Assembly: GCA_944380515.1 (NCBI GenBank)
Contig: CALWHT010000014.1
Coordinates: 1-64,000 of the forward strand
Origin: an uncultured Roseburia sp.
GTDB lineage: Bacteria > Bacillota > Clostridia > Lachnospirales > Lachnospiraceae
Length of the DNA stretch: 64,000 bases
Direction: 5' to 3'
Shown here: positions 15,308-23,682 of the stretch, one piece after another
Layout of the letters: each line of letters starts with the position of its first letter
How positions within the stretch are numbered: position 1 is the first letter of the stretch
Notes under the pieces: generated by a model
Databases searched by the model: none
Seen by the model: only the letters and a program-made list of their open reading frames with translations
Told to the model about the DNA's origin: nothing
Position numbers and translations under genes: made by a program

Positions 15308-17149
15308 ATGAGTTTTAATTCATCACAGCATCGGGCGATCCGTCATGGGGACGGCCCGATGCTTGTCCTTGCCGGACCGGGCTCCGGAAAAACCCTTGTC
15401 ATTACAGAAAGAACAAAATATCTGATCAAAGAGCGTAAGGTCCACCCTTCCAATATCCTTGTGGTCACTTTTACAAAGGCGGCTGCCGCGGAGATGAAGA
15501 AACGCTTTGAAAAAAGCATGGGCAGCGGCTGTGCAGTGACCTTCGGCACATTCCATGCAGTCTATTTTACCATTTTAAAGCACGCCTATCATTACAGTGC
15601 CCAGAACATCATCCGCGAGGAGCAGCGCTACCAGTGCATGCGGGAAATCATTGCGCGGGAGCATTTGGATTATGAGGACGAGGCAGAGTTTATCGCGGCT
15701 CTTTTGGGGGAAATCGGCACGGTGAAAAATTCCGGCATTGCCATCGAAAATTATTATTCAAAAAACTGCGCGGAACATACATTTCGGACGGTTTTCGGGA
15801 AATATCAGGAATTTCTGCGCCGAAACAGGCTGATCGACTTTGACGACATGCTCGTGTATACGCGGGAGCTGTTTGAGCAGAGGAAGGATATTTTATCCGC
15901 ATGGCAGGAAAAATATCAATATATTCTGGTAGATGAGTTTCAGGACATCAATAAAATCCAGTACGATGTGGTAAAGCTGCTTGCCGGAAAGCGGAAGAAT
16001 CTGTTTATTGTCGGCGATGACGACCAGTCTATCTATCGTTTCCGCGGGGCAAAGCCGGAGATTATGCTGCATTTTAAAGAAGATTTCCCCGAGGCGGAGA
16101 CCGTGCTTTTAGATGTCAATTACCGCTCCTGCAAAAACATAGTGGCCGCTGCCGGAAATCTCATCAGCCATAACAGAGAGCGTTTTCCCAAAAAGATTGC
16201 GGCGGCGGACAGAGGAGATACTCCGGTGGAGTGGAAGCTGTTTGAGAGCCAGCGGGAGGAAAATGCCAGAATTATCTGGGACATTCAGGAGGCGGTGGAG
16301 CGCGGGGCGCGTTATGAGGATTTTGCCGTTTTGTTCCGCACGAACAGCCAGCCGAGGCTTTTGATGGAGCAGCTTATGGAGTACAATATTCCGTTTTCCA
16401 CCAGGGAGCATGTCCCGAATCTGTATGAACACTGGCTTGCAAAGGATATTTTTGCCTATCTGCGTATTGCGATGGGAAGCCGGGAGCGGCGTGACTTTTT
16501 GCAGATTATGAACCGTCCAAAGCGTTACATCAGCCGTGAGTCCTTGGACGAGGAGACGGTGGCGTTTGATGTATGGGAATGGTACTATGAGGAGCAGCCC
16601 TGGGTGGCGAAGCGAATCCAAAAGCTGGAGGGTGATATTAAGATGCTAAAGCACCTCAGTCCCTACGCGGCGGTCAATTATATCCGGAAGGCCATAGGCT
16701 ACGACGAATTCTGCGCCGAGTATGCGGATTACCGGCGAATGAAGGCGGAGGAGCTTTATGATGTGCTGGATGAGCTGCAGGAAAGCGCCAGGGGATATCG
16801 TGACTACGACACCTGGTTTGGGCATATCGAAGATTATACAAGAGGGCTAAAGGAGCTTTACCGCCCGGAGAACCGGAATCCCGAGAGTGTGTCGCTGGCG
16901 ACGCTGCACAGCGCGAAGGGTCTGGAATATGAGACGGTTTATATCATTGATGTCAACGAGGGCGTGATGCCCTATAAAAAAGCGGTTTTGGAGCCTGAGA
17001 TTGAGGAGGAGCGCCGGATGTTTTACGTCGGGATGACAAGGGCGAAAAAAAATCTGCATCTTTTTTCGGTCAAAAGCATGAACCACAAAGATGCAGAAAT
17101 TTCCCGTTTTATCCCGGAAGCCCAAAAGGCCAGGACGCCGGAAGCTTAA
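15308..17149 (+). CDS. UvrD/Rep-family DNA helicase, short form
   Basis: A 613-residue superfamily 1A 3'-5' helicase. Q motif FNSSQHRAI, Walker A AGPGSGKT (22-29), motif II DEFQD, motif III GDDDQSIYRFRGA, motif IV LDVNYRS, motif V SLATLHSAKGLEYE and motif VI EERRMFYVGMTRAKKNLHLF are all present. It ends about 25 residues after motif VI and lacks the C-terminal tail that in PcrA binds RNA polymerase, so it is a shorter paralogue rather than PcrA itself. SD GAGGTAA overlaps the gltX stop. Role probably in DNA repair or fork restart. Confidence 0.93.
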   Translation: MSFNSSQHRAIRHGDGPMLVLAGPGSGKTLVITERTKYLIKERKVHPSNILVVTFTKAAAAEMKKRFEKSMGSGCAVTFGTFHAVYFTILKHAYHYSAQNIIREEQRYQCMREIIAREHLDYEDEAEFIAALLGEIGTVKNSGIAIENYYSKNCAEHTFRTVFGKYQEFLRRNRLIDFDDMLVYTRELFEQRKDILSAWQEKYQYILVDEFQDINKIQYDVVKLLAGKRKNLFIVGDDDQSIYRFRGAKPEIMLHFKEDFPEAETVLLDVNYRSCKNIVAAAGNLISHNRERFPKKIAAADRGDTPVEWKLFESQREENARIIWDIQEAVERGARYEDFAVLFRTNSQPRLLMEQLMEYNIPFSTREHVPNLYEHWLAKDIFAYLRIAMGSRERRDFLQIMNRPKRYISRESLDEETVAFDVWEWYYEEQPWVAKRIQKLEGDIKMLKHLSPYAAVNYIRKAIGYDEFCAEYADYRRMKAEELYDVLDELQESARGYRDYDTWFGHIEDYTRGLKELYRPENRNPESVSLATLHSAKGLEYETVYIIDVNEGVMPYKKAVLEPEIEEERRMFYVGMTRAKKNLHLFSVKSMNHKDAEISRFIPEAQKARTPEA

Positions 17150-17150
17150 C

Positions 17151-17462
17151 CTATTCGTCCGACATATCGTCAAACTCCTGTTCGTCCAGCCATTCATCAA
17201 AACGCTCGGAGACGGCCTCGAACTCATCATCGTCCGTGATATTATCCAGCGAAGGATTGCCCTCGGCATCCTCGTGGTAGCGGTAGATGAAGACCTCGCC
17301 TTCCTCGTTCGCCTTCCCCTGCTCGTCCAGCGGGAGAAGTGCGATATAATCCTGTTCTCCGGCCGTAAAGATGGTCAGGATTTCACATTCGACCTGGCTG
17401 CCGTCGTCCAGGTCGAGGGTCACCATGATATCGTCGTCAAGATTCTGGTTGTTATCGCCCAT
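17151..17462 (-). CDS. DUF1292 domain protein
   Basis: A 103-residue very acidic protein of the DUF1292 (YrzB-like) family: IMVTLDLDDGSQVECEILTIF and EVFIYRYHED form the small beta domain, followed by an acidic tail. Function unknown. It converges on the helicase gene with one base between stops. A SigA-like -10 element is visible on the minus strand in the 190-bp gap to the divergent GH13 gene. Confidence 0.85.
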   Translation of the reverse strand: MGDNNQNLDDDIMVTLDLDDGSQVECEILTIFTAGEQDYIALLPLDEQGKANEEGEVFIYRYHEDAEGNPSLDNITDDDEFEAVSERFDEWLDEQEFDDMSDE

Positions 17463-17547
17463 ACTGTTACCTCTCTTTTTTCTGTATTTTGTCCTGAAAT
17501 CAAAGCTATCATATCATAATTATCTCCCGGTGAACAGAGGAAAAAAC

Positions 17548-17576
17548 TATACAAAACAATAAATTAACGTTATAAT
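17548..17576 (+). promoter_or_regulatory. SigA-type promoter of GH13 gene
   Basis: TATACA (17548-17553) and TATAAT (17571-17576) are 17 bp apart in the divergent region 17463-17652. The -35 is weak (4 of 6), the -10 perfect. Confidence 0.5.
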
Positions 17577-17652
17577 GAGAATGAGGCGCAAAACGCAGAG
17601 AGCATAAGAGAAAAGCAACTGCACGCAGAAAAAGGAAAAGGTGGATGACAGC

Positions 17653-19536
17653 ATGGATTACGTGGTAAAAGAGGGAAATTACGAAAAACTGGGAGTGCAG
17701 CATACAGATGATGCGGTGACATTTACCTTTGAGGGAGAAAAGGAGGATGTCTGCAGCATTCTTTTTTATGACAAACATCAGACTGTAACGACGCGGCTTA
17801 CCGTGCCGGCGGATTATTGCAGGGGTTCCATCCGGTCGGTGACCGTGCAGGGAATTTCCTGGAAGAATTTAAGATATAATTTTGAAATCAACGGAAAGGT
17901 CATCACGGATACCTACGCTGAGCGTATTATAGGGAGAGAGCGGTGGAATGACAGAGGACGCGCGAAAAACGGCTACACCGTCTGCGGAGGCTGTATACCG
18001 GGGGAGTTTGACTGGCAGAAGGACCGCCAGCCGGAGGTGCCGCGGAGCAGGATGGTGATGTATAAGCTTCATGTGCGGGGATTTTCCATGGATGAGGAGC
18101 CCGGAAGCGGGCTTTCGCGGAGGGAAAAAGGGACGTTCTTCGCCCTGGCCGAAAAAATACCTTATCTTAAGGAATTGGGCGTGACGACATTGGAACTGAT
18201 GCCTGCCTATGAATTTGAGGAGCTGGTATTGCCCGCGCAGCCGGTCATACCGGAATATCTGAAGTGGGAGAGCAAAGAGGAGGATCTGATTAAGCCAAAG
18301 GATCAGGAGGCGCCGGAGCGTGTCAATTATTGGGGCTATGTTCCGGGCAATTATTTTGCGCCGAAGGCATCCTACAGCAGCAGCCCGGATGCGTCAGGCG
18401 AGTTTAAAGAGCTGGTTCGAAAGCTCCATGAAAACGGGATGGAGTGTGTGATGGAGTTTTTCTTCGATGATCGGATGAACCAGAATGTGATACTTGACGT
18501 GCTGCGCTTTTGGGTACGGGAGTACCATGTGGACGGTTTTCATCTGCTTGGCGGGTCTGTTCCGGTCACGGCTGCCGCGCAGGATTTACTGCTGAGCCGT
18601 ACAAAGCTGTTTTATACGGGCTTTGATCCGATGCTTCTGGAGACGAAGCGGAAATATCCGCATCTGTTTCTGTACAGCGATGAATATCTTTATCCCGCGC
18701 GTATGGTACTGAACCACATGGGCGGCAAGCTTTCGGAATTTCTCTGTCAGCAGCGCAAACAGCACAGCGTCCAGGGCTTTGTCAACTATATCGCAAATCA
18801 TAACGGTTTTACCCTCGCCGATTTGTTCAGCTATTGTGAAAAGCACAACGAGGACAACGGGGAGGATAACTGTGACGGGAATAACTGGAATTTCAGCAGC
18901 AACTGCGGCGCGGAAGGGAGAACGCGCAAAAAATATGTGGGTCAGATGCGCAGAAAACAGATGAAGAATGCGCTTGCCATGGTATTTCTTGCACAGGGCG
19001 TACCGCTGATCCAGGCCGGAGATGAGTTTGGAAATTCCCAGAACGGCAATAATAACGCCTATTGTCAGGATAACCGGATTGGCTGGCTGAACTGGAAGAC
19101 GGGGGAGCGTTTTGAATGGCTCAGAGAATTTGTGCGCAACCTTGCGGCGTTCCGGAGAAATCATCCGATGATTGCGTCGGATGAGCCTATGAGACAGAGT
19201 GACTACCGTAGAAAGGGGCTGCCGGATTTGTCCTATCACGGGGAAAATGCATGGCTGCCTTCCGTTTCGGCGGACCGGCAGGCGGTCGGACTGCTTTACT
19301 GCGGAGCTTACGGCCTGCGTGAGGACGGAAGCGAGGATGACTGCATCTATGTGGCATATAATTTCCACAGCGGACTTTCCCATCTCGCACTTCCGAAGCT
19401 GCCGGGGAAGAAAAAATGGTATCTGATTATGAACACGGCGCAGGAGGAGGCGTTTCTTCGGGAGGAGGACTGCCTTGCGGATCAGCAGCTGTTTGCGGCG
19501 GAGGGACAGTCTGTCTGCATTTTGCTTGGAAAATAG
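17653..19536 (+). CDS. GH13 debranching-enzyme-like protein, probably inactive
   Basis: A 627-residue protein with an N-terminal beta-sandwich (CBM48-like), an alpha-amylase barrel and a C-terminal beta domain, closest in layout to glycogen debranching enzymes of the GlgX/TreX group (NHNGFTLADLFSYCEKHNE, GNNNAYCQDNRIGWLNW). Key residues are changed: region II reads VDGFHLLGG, so the nucleophile Asp is Leu299 and the Arg two before it is His297; region IV reads H383-N384 instead of HD; region I lacks the Asn-His pair (VMEFFFDDR). Glu344 may be the acid but is uncertain. It may bind glucan without cutting it. ATG 17653 has AAAAGGTGG upstream; GTG 17641 is an alternative. Confidence 0.85.
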   Translation: MDYVVKEGNYEKLGVQHTDDAVTFTFEGEKEDVCSILFYDKHQTVTTRLTVPADYCRGSIRSVTVQGISWKNLRYNFEINGKVITDTYAERIIGRERWNDRGRAKNGYTVCGGCIPGEFDWQKDRQPEVPRSRMVMYKLHVRGFSMDEEPGSGLSRREKGTFFALAEKIPYLKELGVTTLELMPAYEFEELVLPAQPVIPEYLKWESKEEDLIKPKDQEAPERVNYWGYVPGNYFAPKASYSSSPDASGEFKELVRKLHENGMECVMEFFFDDRMNQNVILDVLRFWVREYHVDGFHLLGGSVPVTAAAQDLLLSRTKLFYTGFDPMLLETKRKYPHLFLYSDEYLYPARMVLNHMGGKLSEFLCQQRKQHSVQGFVNYIANHNGFTLADLFSYCEKHNEDNGEDNCDGNNWNFSSNCGAEGRTRKKYVGQMRRKQMKNALAMVFLAQGVPLIQAGDEFGNSQNGNNNAYCQDNRIGWLNWKTGERFEWLREFVRNLAAFRRNHPMIASDEPMRQSDYRRKGLPDLSYHGENAWLPSVSADRQAVGLLYCGAYGLREDGSEDDCIYVAYNFHSGLSHLALPKLPGKKKWYLIMNTAQEEAFLREEDCLADQQLFAAEGQSVCILLGK

Positions 19537-19553
19537 AAAGAGGGATTTGGAAG

Positions 19554-20177
19554 ATGAAAGCCTGGAAGCATCTTTGCACAATTATGCATCATAAAAAGCT
19601 TGTACGTGCCGGCTGCTTTAAAGTGGGACTTTACAAACAGGGGCTGCTGCATGATTTGTCAAAATATTCACCCACGGAATTTCTGGTGGGCTGCAAATAT
19701 TATCAGGGAAATATGAGCCCGAACAACGCGGAGCGGGAGGATAAGGGCTATTCGTCCGCCTGGCTGCATCATAAGGGCAGAAATAAGCACCATATGGAAT
19801 ACTGGATTGATTACGCGCCGGAAAAGGGAGCCGGCGGTGCCGGACATAAGGGCATCTGCGGCATGAAAATGCCGATACGCTATGTGGCGGAGATGTACAT
19901 TGACCGTGTGGCGGCCTCCAAAAACTATCAGAAGGAGCAATACCGGGATGACAGTGCGTTAAAATATTACATGAAGGGCAGAGCGTACCATATTCTGCAC
20001 GAGGATACGCGCGCGCTGTTAGAGTTGCTGCTGATTATGCTTGCCGTCCGGGGTGAGGACGAAGTCAACGCATTTTTAAAATATGAGCTTTTAAAGGGAA
20101 AAGTCCCTTATGAAAAAGAGTATCTGGAGCAAAAAAAGGAGGAACTGGAAAAGGAAATGCCCTCCGCGGAAAAATAA
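19554..20177 (+). CDS. DUF5662 family protein
   Basis: A 207-residue cytosolic protein with the DUF5662 pattern: MHHKKLVRAGCFKVGLYKQG, LLHDLSKYSPTEF, HHKGRNKHHMEYW and MPIRYVAEMYIDRVAA. The paired His/Asp residues (HDLSKY, HHKGRNKHH) resemble a metal-dependent hydrolase site, but no activity is known to me. The ATG at 19554 follows AGAGGGA; the frame runs back into the GH13 gene and that part is rejected. Gap to GH13 is 17 nt, so co-transcription is likely. Confidence 0.8.
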   Translation: MKAWKHLCTIMHHKKLVRAGCFKVGLYKQGLLHDLSKYSPTEFLVGCKYYQGNMSPNNAEREDKGYSSAWLHHKGRNKHHMEYWIDYAPEKGAGGAGHKGICGMKMPIRYVAEMYIDRVAASKNYQKEQYRDDSALKYYMKGRAYHILHEDTRALLELLLIMLAVRGEDEVNAFLKYELLKGKVPYEKEYLEQKKEELEKEMPSAEK

Positions 20178-20243
20178 ATGGGGAAAAGCACGGAGAACCT
20201 GGCCCAGACATAGAATGTATCAATAAAGCTTTTAAGGTGCGTT

Positions 20244-20867
20244 TTGAAAACATTCTTATCTCCATTTACTCCTGAGCAGGAAAACGACTGCCTGAAAAAA
20301 ATAAAAAAAGGTGACCTTGAAGCAAAAAATGAGCTGACGCTGCGCAATATGCGGTTGGTTGCGCATGTTGCGAAGAAATATCAGAATGCCGGGGAAGATA
20401 TGGAGGATTTGATATCCATAGGGACGATCGGATTGATTAAGGCGATTGCGACATATAAAGAGGATTACGGAAGCAGGCTTGCCACTTATGCGGCGAGGTG
20501 CATTGACAATGAGCTTCTGATGTATTTCCGCTCGAAAAAAAAGGTGTCGCGCGAGGTGTCGCTCTACGAGCCGATCGGCACCGACAAAGAGGGGAACCAG
20601 ATTCATCTGCTCGACGTAGTGGAGACAGAAGAGCCCGACGTGGTAGAGCAGATGGAGCAGGAGAGACAGATAGAGAAGGTACTTAAGCTGGTACCGAAAG
20701 TATTAAACGAGAGGGAGCTGTTTATCATTGTAAACCGTTACGGGCTTTATGGAAATAAGCCGATGACCCAGCGGGAAATATCGGCCGATATCGGAATTTC
20801 CCGCTCCTATGTGTCGAGGATTGAAAAGAAAGCACTGGAAAAACTTCGGAAACATTTTGCGGAATAA
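20244..20867 (+). CDS. sigK: Sporulation sigma factor SigK type, no pro-sequence
   Basis: A 207-residue sigma-70 family factor for late mother-cell sporulation genes. Regions 2.1-2.4 (NMRLVAHVAKKYQ, EDLISIGTIGLIKAI, YGSRLATYAARCIDNELLMYF) and 4.2 (MTQREISADIGISRSYVSRIEKKAL) are clear. Translation begins at TTG 20244 with AAGGTG before it; the frame closes at a TAG 33 nt upstream, so there is no room for the roughly 20-residue pro-sequence of Bacillus SigK, nor is the gene split by a skin element. SigE is the main alternative, but the FLSPFTPEQE start and EVSLYEPIGTDKEGN linker fit SigK. Confidence 0.88.
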   Translation: MKTFLSPFTPEQENDCLKKIKKGDLEAKNELTLRNMRLVAHVAKKYQNAGEDMEDLISIGTIGLIKAIATYKEDYGSRLATYAARCIDNELLMYFRSKKKVSREVSLYEPIGTDKEGNQIHLLDVVETEEPDVVEQMEQERQIEKVLKLVPKVLNERELFIIVNRYGLYGNKPMTQREISADIGISRSYVSRIEKKALEKLRKHFAE

Positions 20868-20871
20868 GGAT

Positions 20872-20899
20872 TTGCTTTTTAAGACACTTGTGATATAAT
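20872..20899 (+). promoter_or_regulatory. SigA promoter of comM-dprA
   Basis: TTGCTT (20872-20877), 16 bp, then TATAAT (20894-20899) with an extended -10 TG at 20891-20892. It starts right after sigK and is followed by a 145-nt leader. Confidence 0.7.
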
Positions 20900-20901
20900 A
20901 A

Positions 20902-20996
20902 GGCGACGGTGTTTGTCGCCGCCCCCAGAGGGCAGAGCGCCCGTCTGTTTTCAGATTTGTTCATCTAAGAATCATACGCAGCATTTCTGCTGCAGG
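20902..20996 (+). promoter_or_regulatory. Structured leader of comM, type not recognised
   Basis: The leader holds a hairpin GGCGAC/GTCGCC (about 20902-20920, 7-nt loop), a small GCCC/GGGC stem and GCAGCA-TTTC-TGCTGC (20981-20996). No known riboswitch or T-box pattern was recognised and no U-run follows any stem. Confidence 0.35.
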
Positions 20997-21043
20997 CAAT
21001 TCCCAAAATACAATAAGACATAGGAATAAAAAGGAGAACTGCG

Positions 21044-22573
21044 TTGTATAGTATTGTATCGACAGCGATTATACGCGGCATCCGGAGTATCCCGATTTCA
21101 GTGGAGGCGGACGTGAGCGACGGCCTGCCGATGTTTGAAATGGTAGGTTTTTTAGCCTCCGAGGTCAAGGAATCCAGGGAACGGGTGCGCACGGCACTCA
21201 AAAACTCCGGTTTTGTACTTCCTCCCAAGCGAATTACGGTGAATTTCACGCCGGCAAATATTCGAAAATCGGGCTCGGGTTTTGACCTTCCGATTGCGCT
21301 TGCGGTGCTTGCTTCATTAGGACACATAAAAGACGGCGGATTAAAGGGAGTTTTTCTGATTGGAGAAGTAGGGTTAAACGGCAGATTGCAGCCGGTGGAC
21401 GGCGTTCTTCCGATGATTGCCGAGGCGAAGGAGAGAGGAATCGGAAAATGCATTGTTCCTGCGGAAAACGGGCGGGAGGCAGCGCTTGTTTCCGGGATGG
21501 AGGTCTATGCGGCGGGCACAATCCGGGAGGCGGTAGATATCTTAAACGGTACCGGAAAAATCCATTCGAAAGTACCATATTATATAGAAGAAACAGACAG
21601 AAAAACGGTGGACTTTTCGGATATCGGAGGTCAGAAAGCGGTGAAGCGTGCATGTGAGGTGGCGGTTTCGGGGATGCATAACCTGCTGCTTATCGGACCG
21701 CCCGGTGCGGGCAAAACCATGCTTGCCGGAAGAATTCCTACGATACTGCCGGCCCCGGATAAGACGGAGCAGATGGAAATATCCAAAATTTACAGCGTCA
21801 GCGGACTTTTGGGCAGGCACGGCGGCTGGATGCGTGAACGGCCTTTCCGTGCACCGCATCACACCGCGACGCCGCAGGCGCTTGCGGGCGGCGGAGGGGT
21901 ACCAAAGCCCGGAGAGATATCGCTCGCGCACAGAGGCGTTCTGTTTTTGGACGAACTGCCTGAATTTCGGAAGGAAACGCTGGAAATTTTAAGAGAACCC
22001 ATGGAGGAGAAAAAAATCAGCCTTGCAAGGCTTGGGGGAAGCTGTGAATACCCGGCGGATTTTATGCTGGTGGCGGCGATGAATCCGTGCAAATGCGGGT
22101 ACTATCCGGATGTGCAGAAGTGTACCTGCTCGCGGGCGGCGATTGAAAAATACATCGGAAAAATCAGCAGACCCCTGTTAGACCGCATTGACATCTGCGC
22201 GGAACTTCCGCAGCTCGGTTTCGGGGAACTGAAGAAAAACGGGGAGGAGGAGACCTCCGCGCAGATCCGGGCAAGAGTGCAGCGGGCCCGCGCCATTCAG
22301 AGGGAGCGGTATCGGAACGAAACCTTCTGCTGCAACAGCCAGATTCCGGCAGTACGGATTTCGGAATTTTGCAGCCTTGATTCCCAGCAGGAGGAATATA
22401 TGGAGCACATGTATGAGACGCTGAACCTGACGGCGCGTTCCTATCATAAGATATTGAAGGTGGCAAGGACAATCGCGGATATGGAGCAGAGTGAAGGGAT
22501 AGAGCTGCGTCATCTCAATGAGGCGGTCTGTTACCGGAGCATTGACAAAAAATTCTGGGAGGGCGGAGGATGA
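21044..22573 (+). CDS. comM: ComM/YifB Mg-chelatase-like AAA+ ATPase
   Basis: A 509-residue protein of the YifB/ComM family, a hexameric helicase that drives branch migration during natural transformation in Gram-negatives. N-terminal Lon-like domain (about 1-170), Walker A GPPGAGKT (218-225), Walker B LFLDELPEF, then the C-terminal Mg_chelatase_C domain. The start is TTG at 21044 with AAGGAG 7 nt upstream. Four bases overlap with dprA (ATGA). Confidence 0.94.
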   Translation: MYSIVSTAIIRGIRSIPISVEADVSDGLPMFEMVGFLASEVKESRERVRTALKNSGFVLPPKRITVNFTPANIRKSGSGFDLPIALAVLASLGHIKDGGLKGVFLIGEVGLNGRLQPVDGVLPMIAEAKERGIGKCIVPAENGREAALVSGMEVYAAGTIREAVDILNGTGKIHSKVPYYIEETDRKTVDFSDIGGQKAVKRACEVAVSGMHNLLLIGPPGAGKTMLAGRIPTILPAPDKTEQMEISKIYSVSGLLGRHGGWMRERPFRAPHHTATPQALAGGGGVPKPGEISLAHRGVLFLDELPEFRKETLEILREPMEEKKISLARLGGSCEYPADFMLVAAMNPCKCGYYPDVQKCTCSRAAIEKYIGKISRPLLDRIDICAELPQLGFGELKKNGEEETSAQIRARVQRARAIQRERYRNETFCCNSQIPAVRISEFCSLDSQQEEYMEHMYETLNLTARSYHKILKVARTIADMEQSEGIELRHLNEAVCYRSIDKKFWEGGG

Positions 22574-23655
22574 ATTATGCGTATTGGCTTTCCAACATCC
22601 CGGGAATCGGCATAAGAAGCAGAAATTGCCTTATTGCCGCCGCGGGGACGGCTGAGGAGGTCTATCGGCTGACAAAACGGCAGCTCCTTGCCATTTGCGG
22701 TATCGGGGAACGTCAGGCGTGTCAGATCGCGGAAAGCAAAAACAGGGACTATGAAAAAGCGTTTGAGTCCCTCAAAAAACGGGGGATTGGTTTTATCTCC
22801 CGGGAGGAGCGGGAATTTCCGGATAGGCTGCGGGAGATTCCGGACGCTCCCTACAGCCTTTATTTCCTGGGAGAGCTGCCCGGACGGGAGGACATGCAAA
22901 AAAAACTTGTAGCAATCGTCGGAGCGCGCAGGTGTTCCGCTTACGGACATGCGGTGGCGGAAAAGCTCGGACGTGAGCTTGCCGCAGCGGGGGCGGGAGT
23001 CGTCAGCGGCATGGCGCAGGGCATAGATGCAAGCGGTCATCGGGGCGCCTTGCAGGGAGGCGGAAAGACCTTTGCGGTGCTTGGCAGCGGCGTCGATGTC
23101 TGCTATCCGGCATTTTCGCGTGAGCTTTATGGGGAAATCGCAGAGCACGGCGGTGTCATTTCCGAGTATCCGCCGGGAACGCAGCCGAAGCCCGGGCTGT
23201 TTCCGGCCAGAAACCGGATTATTTCCGGGCTTTCCGATGTCGTGGTGGTTGTGGAAGCGCGGGCGAGAAGCGGTTCCCTGATCACGGCGGATTACGCACT
23301 TGAGCAGGGAAAGGATATTTATGCGGTTCCGGGACGTCTGTACGATGCCCTCAGTGAAGGCTGCAACCGGCTGATCGGGCAGGGGGCAGGAATGATTTTT
23401 GATGTCGGAGAATTCCTGGATGAGTTGAAAATATGCCAAATGAAGCATCACGGAACAGAAAATTTTAAGAAATTATTACTTGAAAAAGATGAAAACCTGG
23501 TGTATAGTTGTCTAAGTTTACGGCCTAAAAGCTTAGAACAGGTTTTGGATGAGACGGGACTGGCAGTGCCGGATGCGGCTGATATTCTGGCACGGCTCAT
23601 ACGGAAAAAATATATTGCGGAAACGGCCAGAAATTATTATATCAGGCAGATTTGA
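22570..23655 (+). CDS. dprA: DNA processing protein DprA
   Basis: A 361-residue protein that protects incoming single-stranded DNA and loads RecA during transformation. An N-terminal helical SAM-like part (1-75), a Rossmann domain (VGARRCSAYGHAVAEKL, GVVSGMAQGIDASGHRGAL, GSGVDVCYP) and a C-terminal winged-helix-like domain (about 300-361) are visible. Coupled to comM by an overlap, so both are presumably made together. Confidence 0.94.
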   Translation: MNYAYWLSNIPGIGIRSRNCLIAAAGTAEEVYRLTKRQLLAICGIGERQACQIAESKNRDYEKAFESLKKRGIGFISREEREFPDRLREIPDAPYSLYFLGELPGREDMQKKLVAIVGARRCSAYGHAVAEKLGRELAAAGAGVVSGMAQGIDASGHRGALQGGGKTFAVLGSGVDVCYPAFSRELYGEIAEHGGVISEYPPGTQPKPGLFPARNRIISGLSDVVVVVEARARSGSLITADYALEQGKDIYAVPGRLYDALSEGCNRLIGQGAGMIFDVGEFLDELKICQMKHHGTENFKKLLLEKDENLVYSCLSLRPKSLEQVLDETGLAVPDAADILARLIRKKYIAETARNYYIRQI

Positions 23656-23682
23656 AGGCTTTATCATAAAGGAGATGGATGA

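Noticed and set aside
18586-19581. 331-residue minus-strand ORF
   Set aside because: It is the complement of the GH13 gene, has no ribosome binding site and shows low-complexity Arg/Leu-rich sequence typical of shadow frames.
22531-23451. 306-residue minus-strand ORF
   Set aside because: It lies antisense to dprA, lacks an initiation site and has no recognisable domain.
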